From Finegoldia magna ATCC 53516 (GTDB lineage Bacteria > Bacillota > Clostridia > Tissierellales > Peptoniphilaceae), in the NCBI RefSeq assembly GCF_000159695.1, contig NZ_CM000955.1, positions 755,473 through 819,472 on the forward strand: a stretch of DNA of 64,000 nucleotides, given 5' to 3'. A model generated the notes under the pieces. It worked only from the letters and a program-made list of their open reading frames with translations, ran no database searches and was not told where the DNA came from. This document shows, in pieces, positions 33,448-42,078 of the stretch (position 1 is its first letter; each line of letters opens with the position of its first letter). The position numbers were made by a program, and so were the translations under genes.

Positions 33448-34040
33448 CTTTTGAAAATCCTATCGAAAAATCCGATTTTGGCTTCTTTGTCTTGTTTGTA
33501 ATTGTCGATTATCTCAGTTAGTTTTGCATCGACTTCTTCAGAATACAAATTGATTTTCTTTTCATATTCTTTGGTGAACTCTAATTTTCCAATGTATTTG
33601 TAATCAGATTTCCTTTTGGATGAGGAATCTGTAATTTGATACAATTTTTTTGCGTGAGATTTTTCTTCATCTCCGCACATTATTTCTTCATCAAATTCAA
33701 TCCCAATATCTTCAGTGAATATTACAATTTCAAACTCACTTAATTTATCTAACAAATCTTCATAATTTTCAACTGTTGCAGAATATTTTTCAGGTTTTAT
33801 GGTTGAAGGTATGATGTATTTATCTTCTGTAATTTTGACCATGGATTTTTTGTAATCAACCACATTACTTAACACATCCAATGTGTCATAAATGCAGTAA
33901 TCTTCCACTCCTAACGCGTATTCTATTTGTCTTGATTTTTCAGAATTTACTATTAAAATTTTTCCGTCTAATAAATTACAAAGGCTTTGTATCAACAAAG
34001 CCTTTTTTTGTAATTGTGAATTAACGAGTACTGTTTTCAT
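33444..34040 (-). CDS. Degenerate MinD-like protein without P-loop
   Basis: This protein is 198 residues from the ATG at 34038-34040 (start MKTVLVNSQ). The order of segments follows MinD: KILIVNSEKSRQIEYALGVE resembles the VLLIDTDIGLRNLDVVMGLE region, YCIYDTLDVL the IVYDLVDV region, KYIIPSTIKPEK the YLLPA region, and FEIVIFTEDIGIE the FIVCDSPAGIE region. The Walker A motif KGGVGKT is replaced by NSQLQKKALL, and the catalytic Asp residues of MinD are not kept. It lies after PBP2 in an mre cluster, the place where many Clostridia have minC-minD; no minC or minE is present here. The MinD relationship is inferred from alignment by eye. No ATPase activity is expected. Confidence 0.55.
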   Translation of the reverse strand: MKTVLVNSQLQKKALLIQSLCNLLDGKILIVNSEKSRQIEYALGVEDYCIYDTLDVLSNVVDYKKSMVKITEDKYIIPSTIKPEKYSATVENYEDLLDKLSEFEIVIFTEDIGIEFDEEIMCGDEEKSHAKKLYQITDSSSKRKSDYKYIGKLEFTKEYEKKINLYSEEVDAKLTEIIDNYKQDKEAKIGFFDRIFKR

Positions 34041-37000
34041 ACATATCATTCTCACTCTCAGTATTTTCTTGTTTTTCGTCTTTTTCTTTTTTCAATTTCA
34101 ACGCTTCTGCCATGATATCTCTTGTCATTGGCCCGTTGTTCGTGCTCGTTCCACCTTGCATGATGACTGTTACTACCGCAACTTTTGGATTTTCGACTGG
34201 AGCAAATCCAATCATCCATGCGTGGTTGTCATAAGTTTCTCCAGTGACTGGATTAACACCTACTTGTGCTGTTCCCGTCTTCACTCCCGCAGAAACTGGG
34301 AAATTTTTGAATGTGTTTTTTTCGTAGCCTTCAGTCGTAGCCAAATGAAGTCCTTTTCTGATATATTCCAAGTTTTCATAATTTTTTAATTTAATTCTTT
34401 CGCTTTTCTTTTCGTTTTTAAATAGCGATGTGGAATTATCATTGGATTTTACTTCATTTACAAGCGATAATTTGTTCAAGTATCCGTTATTTGCAAATGC
34501 AGACATATATCTTGCCATTTGAAGTGGCGTGTATGCGTTTTGTCCTTGACCGATAACTACATTTAACATATCACCGATATTCCATTTTGATTGGTTCAAA
34601 TAATCGAATTTGATTTTATCGGCGAACGAATTTCTCTCTCCGTCCAATTTCTTTTCTGCGTCAAATCCCAAACTATTCAATGTGCTTATAATATTATTTC
34701 TAGTTTGAAGATTTTTGTCATCTGCAAGTAACATTATTTTGTCGATTTTTGATTTCATTTCTTTTGCAGTAAATACTTCTCCTTCTTTGACGTATTTTTC
34801 TGCATTCTTTTCCAAAAATCTTCTGAATATTGCTTTGAAGTTATTTTCTTTTATTTGTGGATCTGGAACTGTTCCTGAATTTTCTGCTGGAATATTTATA
34901 TCTATTCCAGTTTTACTACCTAGTCCAAGTTTTCTTGCAGTAGATACTAATTCATCAATGCTCAATTGGTATCCCAAATCTATGGAACGTCTTTGATCTT
35001 TTCCAAGTGCTAGAGAATAGAAATAATAGTTACAACTGTCTCTTAGTGCTTTCATGACATTTTCATTGCCGTGAGTTCCTTTGTGTTCATTCCATATCCA
35101 ACAACCGAATATTGAACCACCGACATCGACGTACCCTCCGCATTTTATTTCGTGATAAGGATCAAATCCACCTTCTAATGCTGCAAGTGAAGTGTTAAGT
35201 TTAAAAATAGAACCCGGTTGCATCGCTGCTTGCATTGGAATGTTGTACAAAGGTCTCGGAGATATCGGATCTTTTGGATCTTCTGCTTGTAAACTTTCCC
35301 AATCAGTTTGCGAAATCCCCGTTGAAAACAAATTTGGATTGTACGATGGGAATGAAGCCATCGCAAGTATTTCTCCAGTTTCAACATCTACTGCAACTGC
35401 TGCACCACTTTTTGCATTCTTATATCCAGCTAAAGTTTTGTCGCCCCATTCGGATACATAAGTACCGCCAGAACTTACGGCTTTTATAGATTTTTTCAAA
35501 GATTCTTCGGCAACTCTTTGAACATTAGTGTCAATACTCAAATACACATTGTCGCCAGGAATTGCTTTTTTCTCAGACAAAGTTTCAGTTCTATTTCCTT
35601 TGCTGTCGACCATAACCCTCAAAGATCCGTCTTGTCCTTTTAATGCATCTTCCTTGCTTTCTTCAATTCCAGTTTTACCAATCAAAGCATCCTTGCTGTA
35701 GCCTTTTTGTCTTACGTACTCTTCAATTTCTTTTTCAGTAGAAATCTTTCCGATATATCCCAATACGTGGCTTAATTCTTCGCCATTAGGATAATATCGT
35801 ACAGATCTTGTTGCTACTTCTATCCCTTGGTTTTTGCCGAATCTTTCTTCGATGCTACTCACAGATTCTTCAGTTAAATTATAGCTTAGAGCGATTGGCT
35901 CATAACCTTTTTGTCCTTTGTTTTTCAATTGATTGTAAATACTTACGATGTTGTATGCGTCGTATTTTGAATATTTTTCGCATTTATTTTTCTTCAAAAT
36001 TTCTTCATACAAAAGCTTCACATCTGAATTTATTTCCTTGTCGTAACTCTTGTAGAAATCTTCCATATTTTTTTCGTAAATGTACTTCCAATCATTAACA
36101 CTAATCGAAGGATTAATGTTGTTTTCAGTGTTTACCGATTGAGCAATAAGTTTTATATCATCGTCTGTGATAAACTTATATGATAAATTATTCGAATTCA
36201 ATAAATCTGCAACGTGTTTGTATGGATCTGTAGACTTTTTACTTTCTGTGACAAACTTAGCCTTAACTTTTGGATTTTGCTTGTCTTTTTCATCCAAACT
36301 AAACTCAACATTTGTTTGTATCCCATTTTTCTTGAGTAAGTTCAAAGCTTTTTCCAACACAACAGTTTTCTTGTCATCTTCTACATCAACTTTTTTCAAA
36401 AGCTCAACCATAGTGTTTTCTTTTACAATATTTACAAAATCGTCAGAAGCTTCTGTTTTGAAATCAATTTTATTAGACAACTTCATCATTTCAACTTTTT
36501 TCTCCAAAAGTTTTTGGTTGTCTTTCAGTTCCATATCTTTAAGAACGACATTGTCTTGAAGGTTGTCTTTTTCCAATTCCTTATAAACCATCGACCTAAT
36601 GACGCTGTCGTTCAAAAGTTTTCTGATAATTGATTTGTCTTTTTGGATTATCGTAGCTATCGCAGAATTCACATCTGAAGTTTCCTTTAATCCGTGCTTT
36701 TTAAGTAACTTTACAGTTTCTTTGTCGTTGGTATCAAACTTTGTATTGTCTTTACGATCCAATTTCAAAGTCAAACCTTTTGAACGAAGTGCATTCAAGC
36801 AATAATCTAGGACAGTTTTCTTGTAAATTCCTTGATTTGTTTCTTGTGTGTAAGTCTTGTCGATTAAGTTTGCCATTATGTTTTTATCCATGACAATTGA
36901 TGCGACTTTGTCCAACGGAGATTTGTCTTCTTTCAAATAATCGTCTGTATTTCTATAAGTAAAAGCGTTCAGTGCGATTGGAAAATCTTCGGTGTTCATC

Positions 37001-37347
37001 GAACCATCTTTTTCCAAAATTCTCGATAAATTCAACAATGCATCATTACTATCGTCAAGCTTCATTTGTTTGATTTGATCTTTGTACAAATTAGCAACAT
37101 AAACATTTTTTGTTGTCGCTAACAGTTCCCCATTTCTGTCGTAAATATTTCCCCTAGGAGCAGTGATTTTGACTTCACGAAGTCTATTATTCTTCGCAAT
37201 ATCCCTGTAGTAGTTTCCTTTAATTAATGTCAAATGCATCAATTTCAAAGTAAGTACGGCCATCATTATCGCCAATATCACAATAATTATCGTAAATCTA
37301 TCGTATTTTTCAAGTTTTTTTAAAAATTTATTGTCAAATTTCTTCAT
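34021..37347 (-). CDS. mrdA: Penicillin-binding protein 2, class B, enlarged
   Basis: This 1108-residue class B transpeptidase starts at the ATG at 37345-37347 (TGAGGTAC upstream), rather than at a TTG four codons earlier. A single membrane segment near residue 20-42 is followed by TAPRGNIYDRNGELLA. An unusual lysine-rich insertion of about 390 residues (about 90-480) precedes the normal pedestal (VRYYPNGEELSHVLGYIG). The transpeptidase domain has SIFK with the active Ser near 713, SCN in RDSCNYYFYS near 785, and KTG near 1022. It links stem peptides in side-wall synthesis with RodA. It lies in the mreB-mreC-mreD-mrdA order, overlapping the MinD-like gene by 20 nt. Confidence 0.9.
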   Translation of the reverse strand: MKKFDNKFLKKLEKYDRFTIIIVILAIMMAVLTLKLMHLTLIKGNYYRDIAKNNRLREVKITAPRGNIYDRNGELLATTKNVYVANLYKDQIKQMKLDDSNDALLNLSRILEKDGSMNTEDFPIALNAFTYRNTDDYLKEDKSPLDKVASIVMDKNIMANLIDKTYTQETNQGIYKKTVLDYCLNALRSKGLTLKLDRKDNTKFDTNDKETVKLLKKHGLKETSDVNSAIATIIQKDKSIIRKLLNDSVIRSMVYKELEKDNLQDNVVLKDMELKDNQKLLEKKVEMMKLSNKIDFKTEASDDFVNIVKENTMVELLKKVDVEDDKKTVVLEKALNLLKKNGIQTNVEFSLDEKDKQNPKVKAKFVTESKKSTDPYKHVADLLNSNNLSYKFITDDDIKLIAQSVNTENNINPSISVNDWKYIYEKNMEDFYKSYDKEINSDVKLLYEEILKKNKCEKYSKYDAYNIVSIYNQLKNKGQKGYEPIALSYNLTEESVSSIEERFGKNQGIEVATRSVRYYPNGEELSHVLGYIGKISTEKEIEEYVRQKGYSKDALIGKTGIEESKEDALKGQDGSLRVMVDSKGNRTETLSEKKAIPGDNVYLSIDTNVQRVAEESLKKSIKAVSSGGTYVSEWGDKTLAGYKNAKSGAAVAVDVETGEILAMASFPSYNPNLFSTGISQTDWESLQAEDPKDPISPRPLYNIPMQAAMQPGSIFKLNTSLAALEGGFDPYHEIKCGGYVDVGGSIFGCWIWNEHKGTHGNENVMKALRDSCNYYFYSLALGKDQRRSIDLGYQLSIDELVSTARKLGLGSKTGIDINIPAENSGTVPDPQIKENNFKAIFRRFLEKNAEKYVKEGEVFTAKEMKSKIDKIMLLADDKNLQTRNNIISTLNSLGFDAEKKLDGERNSFADKIKFDYLNQSKWNIGDMLNVVIGQGQNAYTPLQMARYMSAFANNGYLNKLSLVNEVKSNDNSTSLFKNEKKSERIKLKNYENLEYIRKGLHLATTEGYEKNTFKNFPVSAGVKTGTAQVGVNPVTGETYDNHAWMIGFAPVENPKVAVVTVIMQGGTSTNNGPMTRDIMAEALKLKKEKDEKQENTESENDMYENSTR

Positions 37348-37355
37348 TTTGTACC

Positions 37356-37847
37356 TCAAATAAACTTAAATTTTGGAAATTTAAATATCTTTTTGAACAA
37401 TTTGAACAAAACATAATACAATAGAACATTTAAAATCATTTCGATTAAAATCGGTCCTTTTAAATAAGATTTATTGAATCCATTTCCTGTAATATAGAGT
37501 ACAAAATAATGAACGAGAGTGTAATACAAAGTCACAAAAAACGTAAGTATCATACCACTTCTTGGATCTTCTTTGTTAATTCCTGCTTCGCTATTTCCAA
37601 TCAAAAATCCTGATGTAAAATAAATCAACGCTCTTACTCCAATAACTGGACTGAATATTGCATCCTCAATTAACCCAATTATCATACCGTTTAACGAGCC
37701 TGTATACGCACCAAATCCAATAGACAATAACACTACTATCGGTATGGAAATATTCGTGTACACGTTGAACACTGAAATTCTGGAAAGAAGTGTCGCTTGG
37801 ATTATGATGTCCAACAAAACTATCAAAAATATTTTTAATTTGTTCAT
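37356..37847 (-). CDS. mreD: Rod-shape-determining protein MreD
   Basis: This 163-residue polytopic membrane protein has five or so hydrophobic segments, the N-terminal LKIFLIVLLDIIIQATLLSRISVF, the family pattern GFGAYTGSLNGMIIGLIEDAIFSPVIGVRALIYFTSGFLIG, and a closing ILNVLLYYVLFKLFKK. It is a partner of MreC in the elongasome. It abuts mreC with no gap and ends 8 nt before the mrdA start. Confidence 0.9.
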   Translation of the reverse strand: MNKLKIFLIVLLDIIIQATLLSRISVFNVYTNISIPIVVLLSIGFGAYTGSLNGMIIGLIEDAIFSPVIGVRALIYFTSGFLIGNSEAGINKEDPRSGMILTFFVTLYYTLVHYFVLYITGNGFNKSYLKGPILIEMILNVLLYYVLFKLFKKIFKFPKFKFI

Positions 37848-38702
37848 CTAATTCACTCCTTGTCCATCAACTATAAGAACGCGGTACATATTGTTGAAGT
37901 TGATTTGGGATTTACATTTGACAATTTTAGTGAAATTATCCTTTGTTTTAATAACTTCTGTCACTTCTCCGATTTTGATGTCTCTTGGATACACTCCTCC
38001 AAGTCCAGATGTTGTCAAAACATCTCCAACTTTTACATCGGCATTAGAATCGTACATGTATCCTTTGAGAATATCTTTTTCTTTTTCGTTCAAAATCCCA
38101 ACGTCTTCGCTTTTTGCAAGCCTAAATCCAACATTGTTTCCGCTGTTCATAATAGTGTCCACTTTGCTGTGGTTAAGTCCAACTTCTGTCACAACTCCAA
38201 CCAAACCTTTTTCGATTCCATCATTTGAAGACACAGCCTCAATCACGATGTCACCTTTTTTTATTTTGTCTATGGAACCTTTATCTATACTAAATCTCGT
38301 AAAAATATTTCCCGGATCTTTTCCAGTTATGAAAGCTTTTGTTTTTATTGTTCTATCTTTACTCAAAAGTTCGTATTCTTCTTGCAAATATCTCTTGTCA
38401 CTTATAACTTTGTTCAAATTATCTACGTTTTTTCGTAGTTTTGCATTTTCAACAATTAATTTTTGATTATCTTCACGCATTTTTTTTGTTCCAAAAACAT
38501 AATGAACCGACTCTTTGAATTTGGAGCCAATCACATAAAACACTTTGTTTACAGGAGTAATCACTGTTCCTATCGCGTTTTCTCCAATAGACATGTAGGT
38601 TTTATTATTGTTCGATATTGTAATCGTCAATATGAGAAACAAAGTCACCGCAAAGAAGAACACTCTTTTTCTAAGCTTATTATTATATCCAAACTTAGCC
38701 AA
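37848..38702 (-). CDS. mreC: Rod-shape-determining protein MreC
   Basis: This 284-residue bitopic membrane protein has a short cytoplasmic N-terminus, a membrane segment at VFFFAVTLFLILTITIS, a coiled coil (about 65-115, KMREDNQKLIVENAKLRKN) and the extracellular beta-barrel domain (about 120-280) with FTRFSIDKGSIDKIKKGDIVI, GLVGVVTEVGLNHSKV and LTTSGLGGVYPRDIKIGEV. It begins with TTG, and the mreB stop TAA immediately precedes this codon with GGGAGA seven bases upstream, so it is translationally coupled to mreB. It should scaffold PBP2 and RodA outside the membrane. Confidence 0.94.
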   Translation of the reverse strand: MAKFGYNNKLRKRVFFFAVTLFLILTITISNNNKTYMSIGENAIGTVITPVNKVFYVIGSKFKESVHYVFGTKKMREDNQKLIVENAKLRKNVDNLNKVISDKRYLQEEYELLSKDRTIKTKAFITGKDPGNIFTRFSIDKGSIDKIKKGDIVIEAVSSNDGIEKGLVGVVTEVGLNHSKVDTIMNSGNNVGFRLAKSEDVGILNEKEKDILKGYMYDSNADVKVGDVLTTSGLGGVYPRDIKIGEVTEVIKTKDNFTKIVKCKSQINFNNMYRVLIVDGQGVN

Positions 38703-39698
38703 TTATTTGTCTCCCTTCTTTAAGAATTTGCCAATTCCTATTCCCGTGCAATCCATAGCAGATTCCACCTTCAATACTTTGATTCCCAAAACATTTGTAA
38801 TATATTCGTGAATGTAGTCGATAAGGCTAACTCCACCTACAATGTAAATTCCTTCAGCGATAATGTCGTTTGCAATATCTGGCGGAGTTTTCTCCAAAAC
38901 TTTTCTCAAAGCTTCGATACACATATCTGCTATCGGAACAATCGCAGGTGTAATATCCTTAGCCCTAATCTCAACAGATTTTGGCATAGTCGATATCACA
39001 TCAGTTCCTCCGACAATCATCGTGTTGTTTTCCCTGTCAGAATTCAATGTAGCAATCTTAAACTTAATGGCTTCTGCTGTCGAAATACCTATATTAACTC
39101 CAAATTTTTTCTTCAAAATTTGTATTATTTCTTGGTCAATATCTTCTCCACCGCTTTTGATACAGTAACTTGTCACAATTCCACCTAGGCTAATTACAGA
39201 AGCCTCGATTGTACCTGCACCTATATTTAAAATTATGTGTCCCGTTGGCTCATCCACATCGACACCCAATCCTTTAAGAGATGCGATGTTTTCTTCAACC
39301 AATTTTACACTTCGAGCTCCAGCATTTAACGCCAAATCTTCCACACTTCTTCTCTCAACATCTGTCAAAGATGCAGACACCGATACACAAACTTCTGGTT
39401 GGAAAACCGAAAAATTAGGTCTTGCTTTTTTAATAAAATATGAAAGCATACTAACAGTCGATTCAAAATCAGCTATAACGCCATTTTCAATCGGACTTAT
39501 CGCTACGATATTGTCTGGAGTTTTTCCAATCATACTTTTCGCCTCAGTTCCCACTGCGACAATATCGTAATTATTTATATCTATAGCTACAACGCTAGGT
39601 TCGTTGATTATTATTTTCCCATATTCATCAGAAATAATGGAATTGGAAGTTCCCAAATCAATTCCCAAACCATCTTGTTGAAATTTAAATAATTTCAT
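38703..39698 (-). CDS. mreB: Divergent MreB-like actin homologue
   Basis: This 331-residue protein has the actin-like layout of MreB: GIDLGTSNSII (phosphate 1), INEPSVVAID, GKTPDNIVAISPIENGVIADF, the LVEENIASLKG region (usually EEPMAAAIG), phosphate 2, SLGGIVTSYCIKSGGEDID, and a GIYIVGGVSLI adenosine motif. Phosphate 2, normally DIGGGTTE, is changed to NIGAGTIE, so the conserved Asp (position 158) is Asn. This Asp and the Pro-Met-Ala region are important for ATP hydrolysis in MreB, so the protein may bind but not hydrolyse nucleotide normally. Position in front of mreC and mreD confirms identity. Confidence 0.88.
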   Translation of the reverse strand: MKLFKFQQDGLGIDLGTSNSIISDEYGKIIINEPSVVAIDINNYDIVAVGTEAKSMIGKTPDNIVAISPIENGVIADFESTVSMLSYFIKKARPNFSVFQPEVCVSVSASLTDVERRSVEDLALNAGARSVKLVEENIASLKGLGVDVDEPTGHIILNIGAGTIEASVISLGGIVTSYCIKSGGEDIDQEIIQILKKKFGVNIGISTAEAIKFKIATLNSDRENNTMIVGGTDVISTMPKSVEIRAKDITPAIVPIADMCIEALRKVLEKTPPDIANDIIAEGIYIVGGVSLIDYIHEYITNVLGIKVLKVESAMDCTGIGIGKFLKKGDK

Positions 39699-40370
39699 TT
39701 AAAAATACATTCCTTTCCTCATACTCAGACTATCGCTTGAGCTAACGATAATATGATCTAACACTTGTATTCCTACCAAATCTCCCACTTTATCCAACCT
39801 TTTTGTGACTTCAATATCCGCATTTGATGGAATAAGAGAACCAGAAGGATGATTATGTACTAAAATAATCGAATTCGCTCCCTTTTTAATAGCAGATTTG
39901 AAAACTTCTCTAGGATGAACGATAGATTGATTGATAGTGCCTTTGCTAATAAGTTCTTTGGAAATAATTCTATTTTTAGTATCTAGAAGTAGTGCATAGA
40001 AGTTTTCCACATCACAACTTCCAATCTCGTTACAAAAAATCTCTGCAACGCTATCTGGATCGTTCAGACTGAAACTATCCATCGCTTTTCTCAAGGCAAG
40101 TCTTCTTCCTATTTCAATTCCAGCTAAGATTGATGTAGCCTTTGCCATCCCAATTCCCTTTATCTTCATTAAATCCTCAACGCAAATATCCTTATAATCA
40201 TTTTCATTAATATAATCAATGACTCTTTTCGAGAGAATTTCTACTCCCTCTTCTTTGATTCCAGTCTTCAATATGATTTGCATCAATTCTTCATCACTCA
40301 TTGAAGAAATACCATTGATTTTCATTTTTTCTCTAGGTCTTAGGGACTCATTCATTTCCTTAACTCTCAT
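39699..40370 (-). CDS. radC: RadC-family JAB-domain protein
   Basis: This 223-residue protein has an N-terminal helix-hairpin-helix part (LMKIKGIGMAKATSILAGIEIG) and a C-terminal MPN/JAMM domain with the metal motif HNHPSGSLIPSNADIEVTKRL and the preceding Ser-containing loop. Named a DNA repair protein, its real role is unclear. In many Firmicutes it lies in front of mreB, as here, with no gap between the two genes. GGAG lies before the ATG. Confidence 0.95.
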   Translation of the reverse strand: MRVKEMNESLRPREKMKINGISSMSDEELMQIILKTGIKEEGVEILSKRVIDYINENDYKDICVEDLMKIKGIGMAKATSILAGIEIGRRLALRKAMDSFSLNDPDSVAEIFCNEIGSCDVENFYALLLDTKNRIISKELISKGTINQSIVHPREVFKSAIKKGANSIILVHNHPSGSLIPSNADIEVTKRLDKVGDLVGIQVLDHIIVSSSDSLSMRKGMYF

Positions 40371-40372
40371 TG

Positions 40373-40885
40373 TTATCTCCTGTTATTAAACAAATAATTT
40401 TTTTGCTTAGAAAGTGCATTTGTTAGGTAATTTGAAGTAAGTCCCACAAAAACACCCGTAAATATACTCAAAAACACCAAAATTGGCAAATAAACCAAAA
40501 TTCTAAGATTGTTCAGCATAATTGCACACACCAAAACTTGCGATAAGTTGTGGGTAAAAGCTCCAAACAAGCTAACACCAATCAACGAAAAATATTTTCT
40601 CAAATATTTGTTGACCAAATACATCACAACAAGTGAGCTTACAGCCCCTGCCAATGAATAGAAAAAGCTTATAACAGCCCCTGTGATTAGCATTAGTAAA
40701 AATGATTTTAAGATTCCTATTACAAGAGAATCCCTAAAACCAAAAACAATTAAGCATGTCAATATTACAATGTTGCTGAGCCCAAGTTTTGCTCCAGGCA
40801 TTACGATTGGAAGTGGAATCATTGACTCAATCAAGCTTACTACCAATGCAACTGCCGTTAAAATAGGAATATGTAATCTTTTCAT
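40373..40885 (-). CDS. Gx transporter family membrane protein
   Basis: This 170-residue integral membrane protein has about five hydrophobic segments. It has IPILTAVALVVSLIESMIPLP and PGAKLGLSNIVILTCLI, hallmarks of the Gx transporter family (annotated in Firmicutes also as heptaprenyl diphosphate synthase component I). The start ATG at 40883-40885 overlaps the TGA of the preceding gene (TGATG). This family usually pairs with a NusG-domain-II protein and often with quinone, ApbE or Rnf genes. The substrate is not known. Confidence 0.75.
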   Translation of the reverse strand: MKRLHIPILTAVALVVSLIESMIPLPIVMPGAKLGLSNIVILTCLIVFGFRDSLVIGILKSFLLMLITGAVISFFYSLAGAVSSLVVMYLVNKYLRKYFSLIGVSLFGAFTHNLSQVLVCAIMLNNLRILVYLPILVFLSIFTGVFVGLTSNYLTNALSKQKNYLFNNRR

Positions 40886-41262
40886 CAATAATTCACCACA
40901 TCAATATCATCTTTGTTTTGCTTGTTAGCCTTAATTTCTACAACTAATTTGTTCGGCAAACAAACAATAACATCCCCTGGTTTATCTATCTTTCCTTTTA
41001 GCATACACAACTTGTCCGGACAATCGGATTCAGTAATAGCAACACTGTATCCATTAATATGGACAACGTTGTGACCGTATTTATTATCAATTTTATAATC
41101 ATAATGATCGATTGGAAGTGTAATTTGTTTGATTTCTTTTCCATTGACCTGAATTGAAACGTATCTGTCTTGTGAATTTACATTATTAATATTCAAAATC
41201 ACAAACAAAAAAGCCGAAAAACACAACAAAAATCCAATCAAAATTTTATCGTATTTAGTCAT
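40885..41262 (-). CDS. Membrane-anchored NusG domain II protein
   Basis: This 125-residue protein has one N-terminal membrane segment (ILIGFLLCFSAFLFVILNI) and an extracytoplasmic NusG domain II-like fold, with YVSIQVNGKEIKQITLP, VVHINGYSVAITESDCPDKLC and GDVIVCLPNKLVVEI. It has a Cys pair (DCPDKLC). In Firmicutes it pairs with the Gx transporter, as here by overlapping stop and start codons. It is the first gene of the radC-mre run, with AAAGGAG before the start. Confidence 0.8.
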   Translation of the reverse strand: MTKYDKILIGFLLCFSAFLFVILNINNVNSQDRYVSIQVNGKEIKQITLPIDHYDYKIDNKYGHNVVHINGYSVAITESDCPDKLCMLKGKIDKPGDVIVCLPNKLVVEIKANKQNKDDIDVVNY

Positions 41263-41282
41263 TAATTTCTCCTTTAAACTAC

Positions 41283-41288
41283 ATTATA
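41283..41288 (-). promoter_or_regulatory. -10 element for the radC-mre operon
   Basis: A TATAAT on the minus strand lies 20 nt before the NusG-II gene. GATACA, 16 bp upstream, is a weak -35. Confidence 0.35.
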
Positions 41289-41349
41289 GTTTATCATTTT
41301 ATCGTGTATCTTTTCAAGATTAAACAAAAATGAAAATTCATTTGCAAAT

Positions 41350-41388
41350 AAAAAAAGAACTTCGAAACTCAAATGCTTCGAAGTTCTT
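41350..41388 (-). terminator. Terminator after pcp
   Basis: A perfect 12-bp stem AAGAACTTCGAA / TTCGAAGTTCTT (41355-41366 with 41377-41388) is followed by a T-run on the minus strand. Confidence 0.92.
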
Positions 41389-41425
41389 CAATCAAAATTT
41401 TTATGATTTTAAATCAAATTTAATT

Positions 41426-42067
41426 TTAATGAGTTTTTCCACCTGTAACTTTGATGTCTTCATCATTGTCTATTACAGCTTCAATTGCTTTTTCCAATGC
41501 TTTGGCAATTGTATCCAAATTCATTGAAGCAGTGTGTGCTTTATCTAAAACTTGTTCTGGTAAGAATGGAATGTGAATAAATCCAGTTCTCATGTTTGGA
41601 TATTCAGTAGCTCTTAAATGTGCCATTCCATATGCAACGTGGTTACAGATGAATGTTCCTGCAGTGTTTGATACAGATGCTGGAATGTTTGCTGATTTAA
41701 TATTTTCAACCATTGCTTTGATCGGTAGAGTCAACAAATATGCATCAGGACCATCTTCGGCGATCTTTTCGTCGATTGGTTGGTTTCCTTCGTTATCCTT
41801 GATTCTACAATCATCAACGTTGATTGCAACTCTTTCAACAGTGATGTCTTCACGTCCACCAGCTTGTCCAACTGATATTACAACATCTGGTTTAACTTCT
41901 GCAATTTTTTCTTTTAATTTATCTACACTTTTTCCAATAACTGTAGGAATTTCTATTTTGATTATTTCATGTCCTTTAATTGAATCAGGTAAAAGCTTAA
42001 CAGATTCAATTGCAGGGTTGATTTTTTCTCCTCCAAATGGATCAAATCCAGAAACTAAAATTTTCAT
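41426..42067 (-). CDS. pcp: Pyrrolidone-carboxylate peptidase
   Basis: This 213-residue peptidase of family C15 removes N-terminal pyroglutamate from peptides. It begins [19 protein letters not shown] and has the Glu region [16 protein letters not shown], the catalytic Cys in [15 protein letters not shown] and the His in [11 protein letters not shown]. It lies 11 nt after the DUF979 gene, and the DUF969-DUF979-pcp grouping is common, suggesting that the membrane pair imports pyroglutamyl substrates. Confidence 0.96.
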   Translation of the reverse strand: MKILVSGFDPFGGEKINPAIESVKLLPDSIKGHEIIKIEIPTVIGKSVDKLKEKIAEVKPDVVISVGQAGGREDITVERVAINVDDCRIKDNEGNQPIDEKIAEDGPDAYLLTLPIKAMVENIKSANIPASVSNTAGTFICNHVAYGMAHLRATEYPNMRTGFIHIPFLPEQVLDKAHTASMNLDTIAKALEKAIEAVIDNDEDIKVTGGKTH

Positions 42068-42078
42068 AAATTTACCTC

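Noticed and set aside
37348-37359. TTG start for PBP2 four codons upstream
   Set aside because: It overlaps the mreD stop and the TGAGGT signal is properly spaced only for the ATG at 37345-37347.
37891-38466. A 191-codon open frame on the plus strand
   Set aside because: It is antisense to mreC with no start signals and no recognisable motif; the minus-strand MreC is clear.
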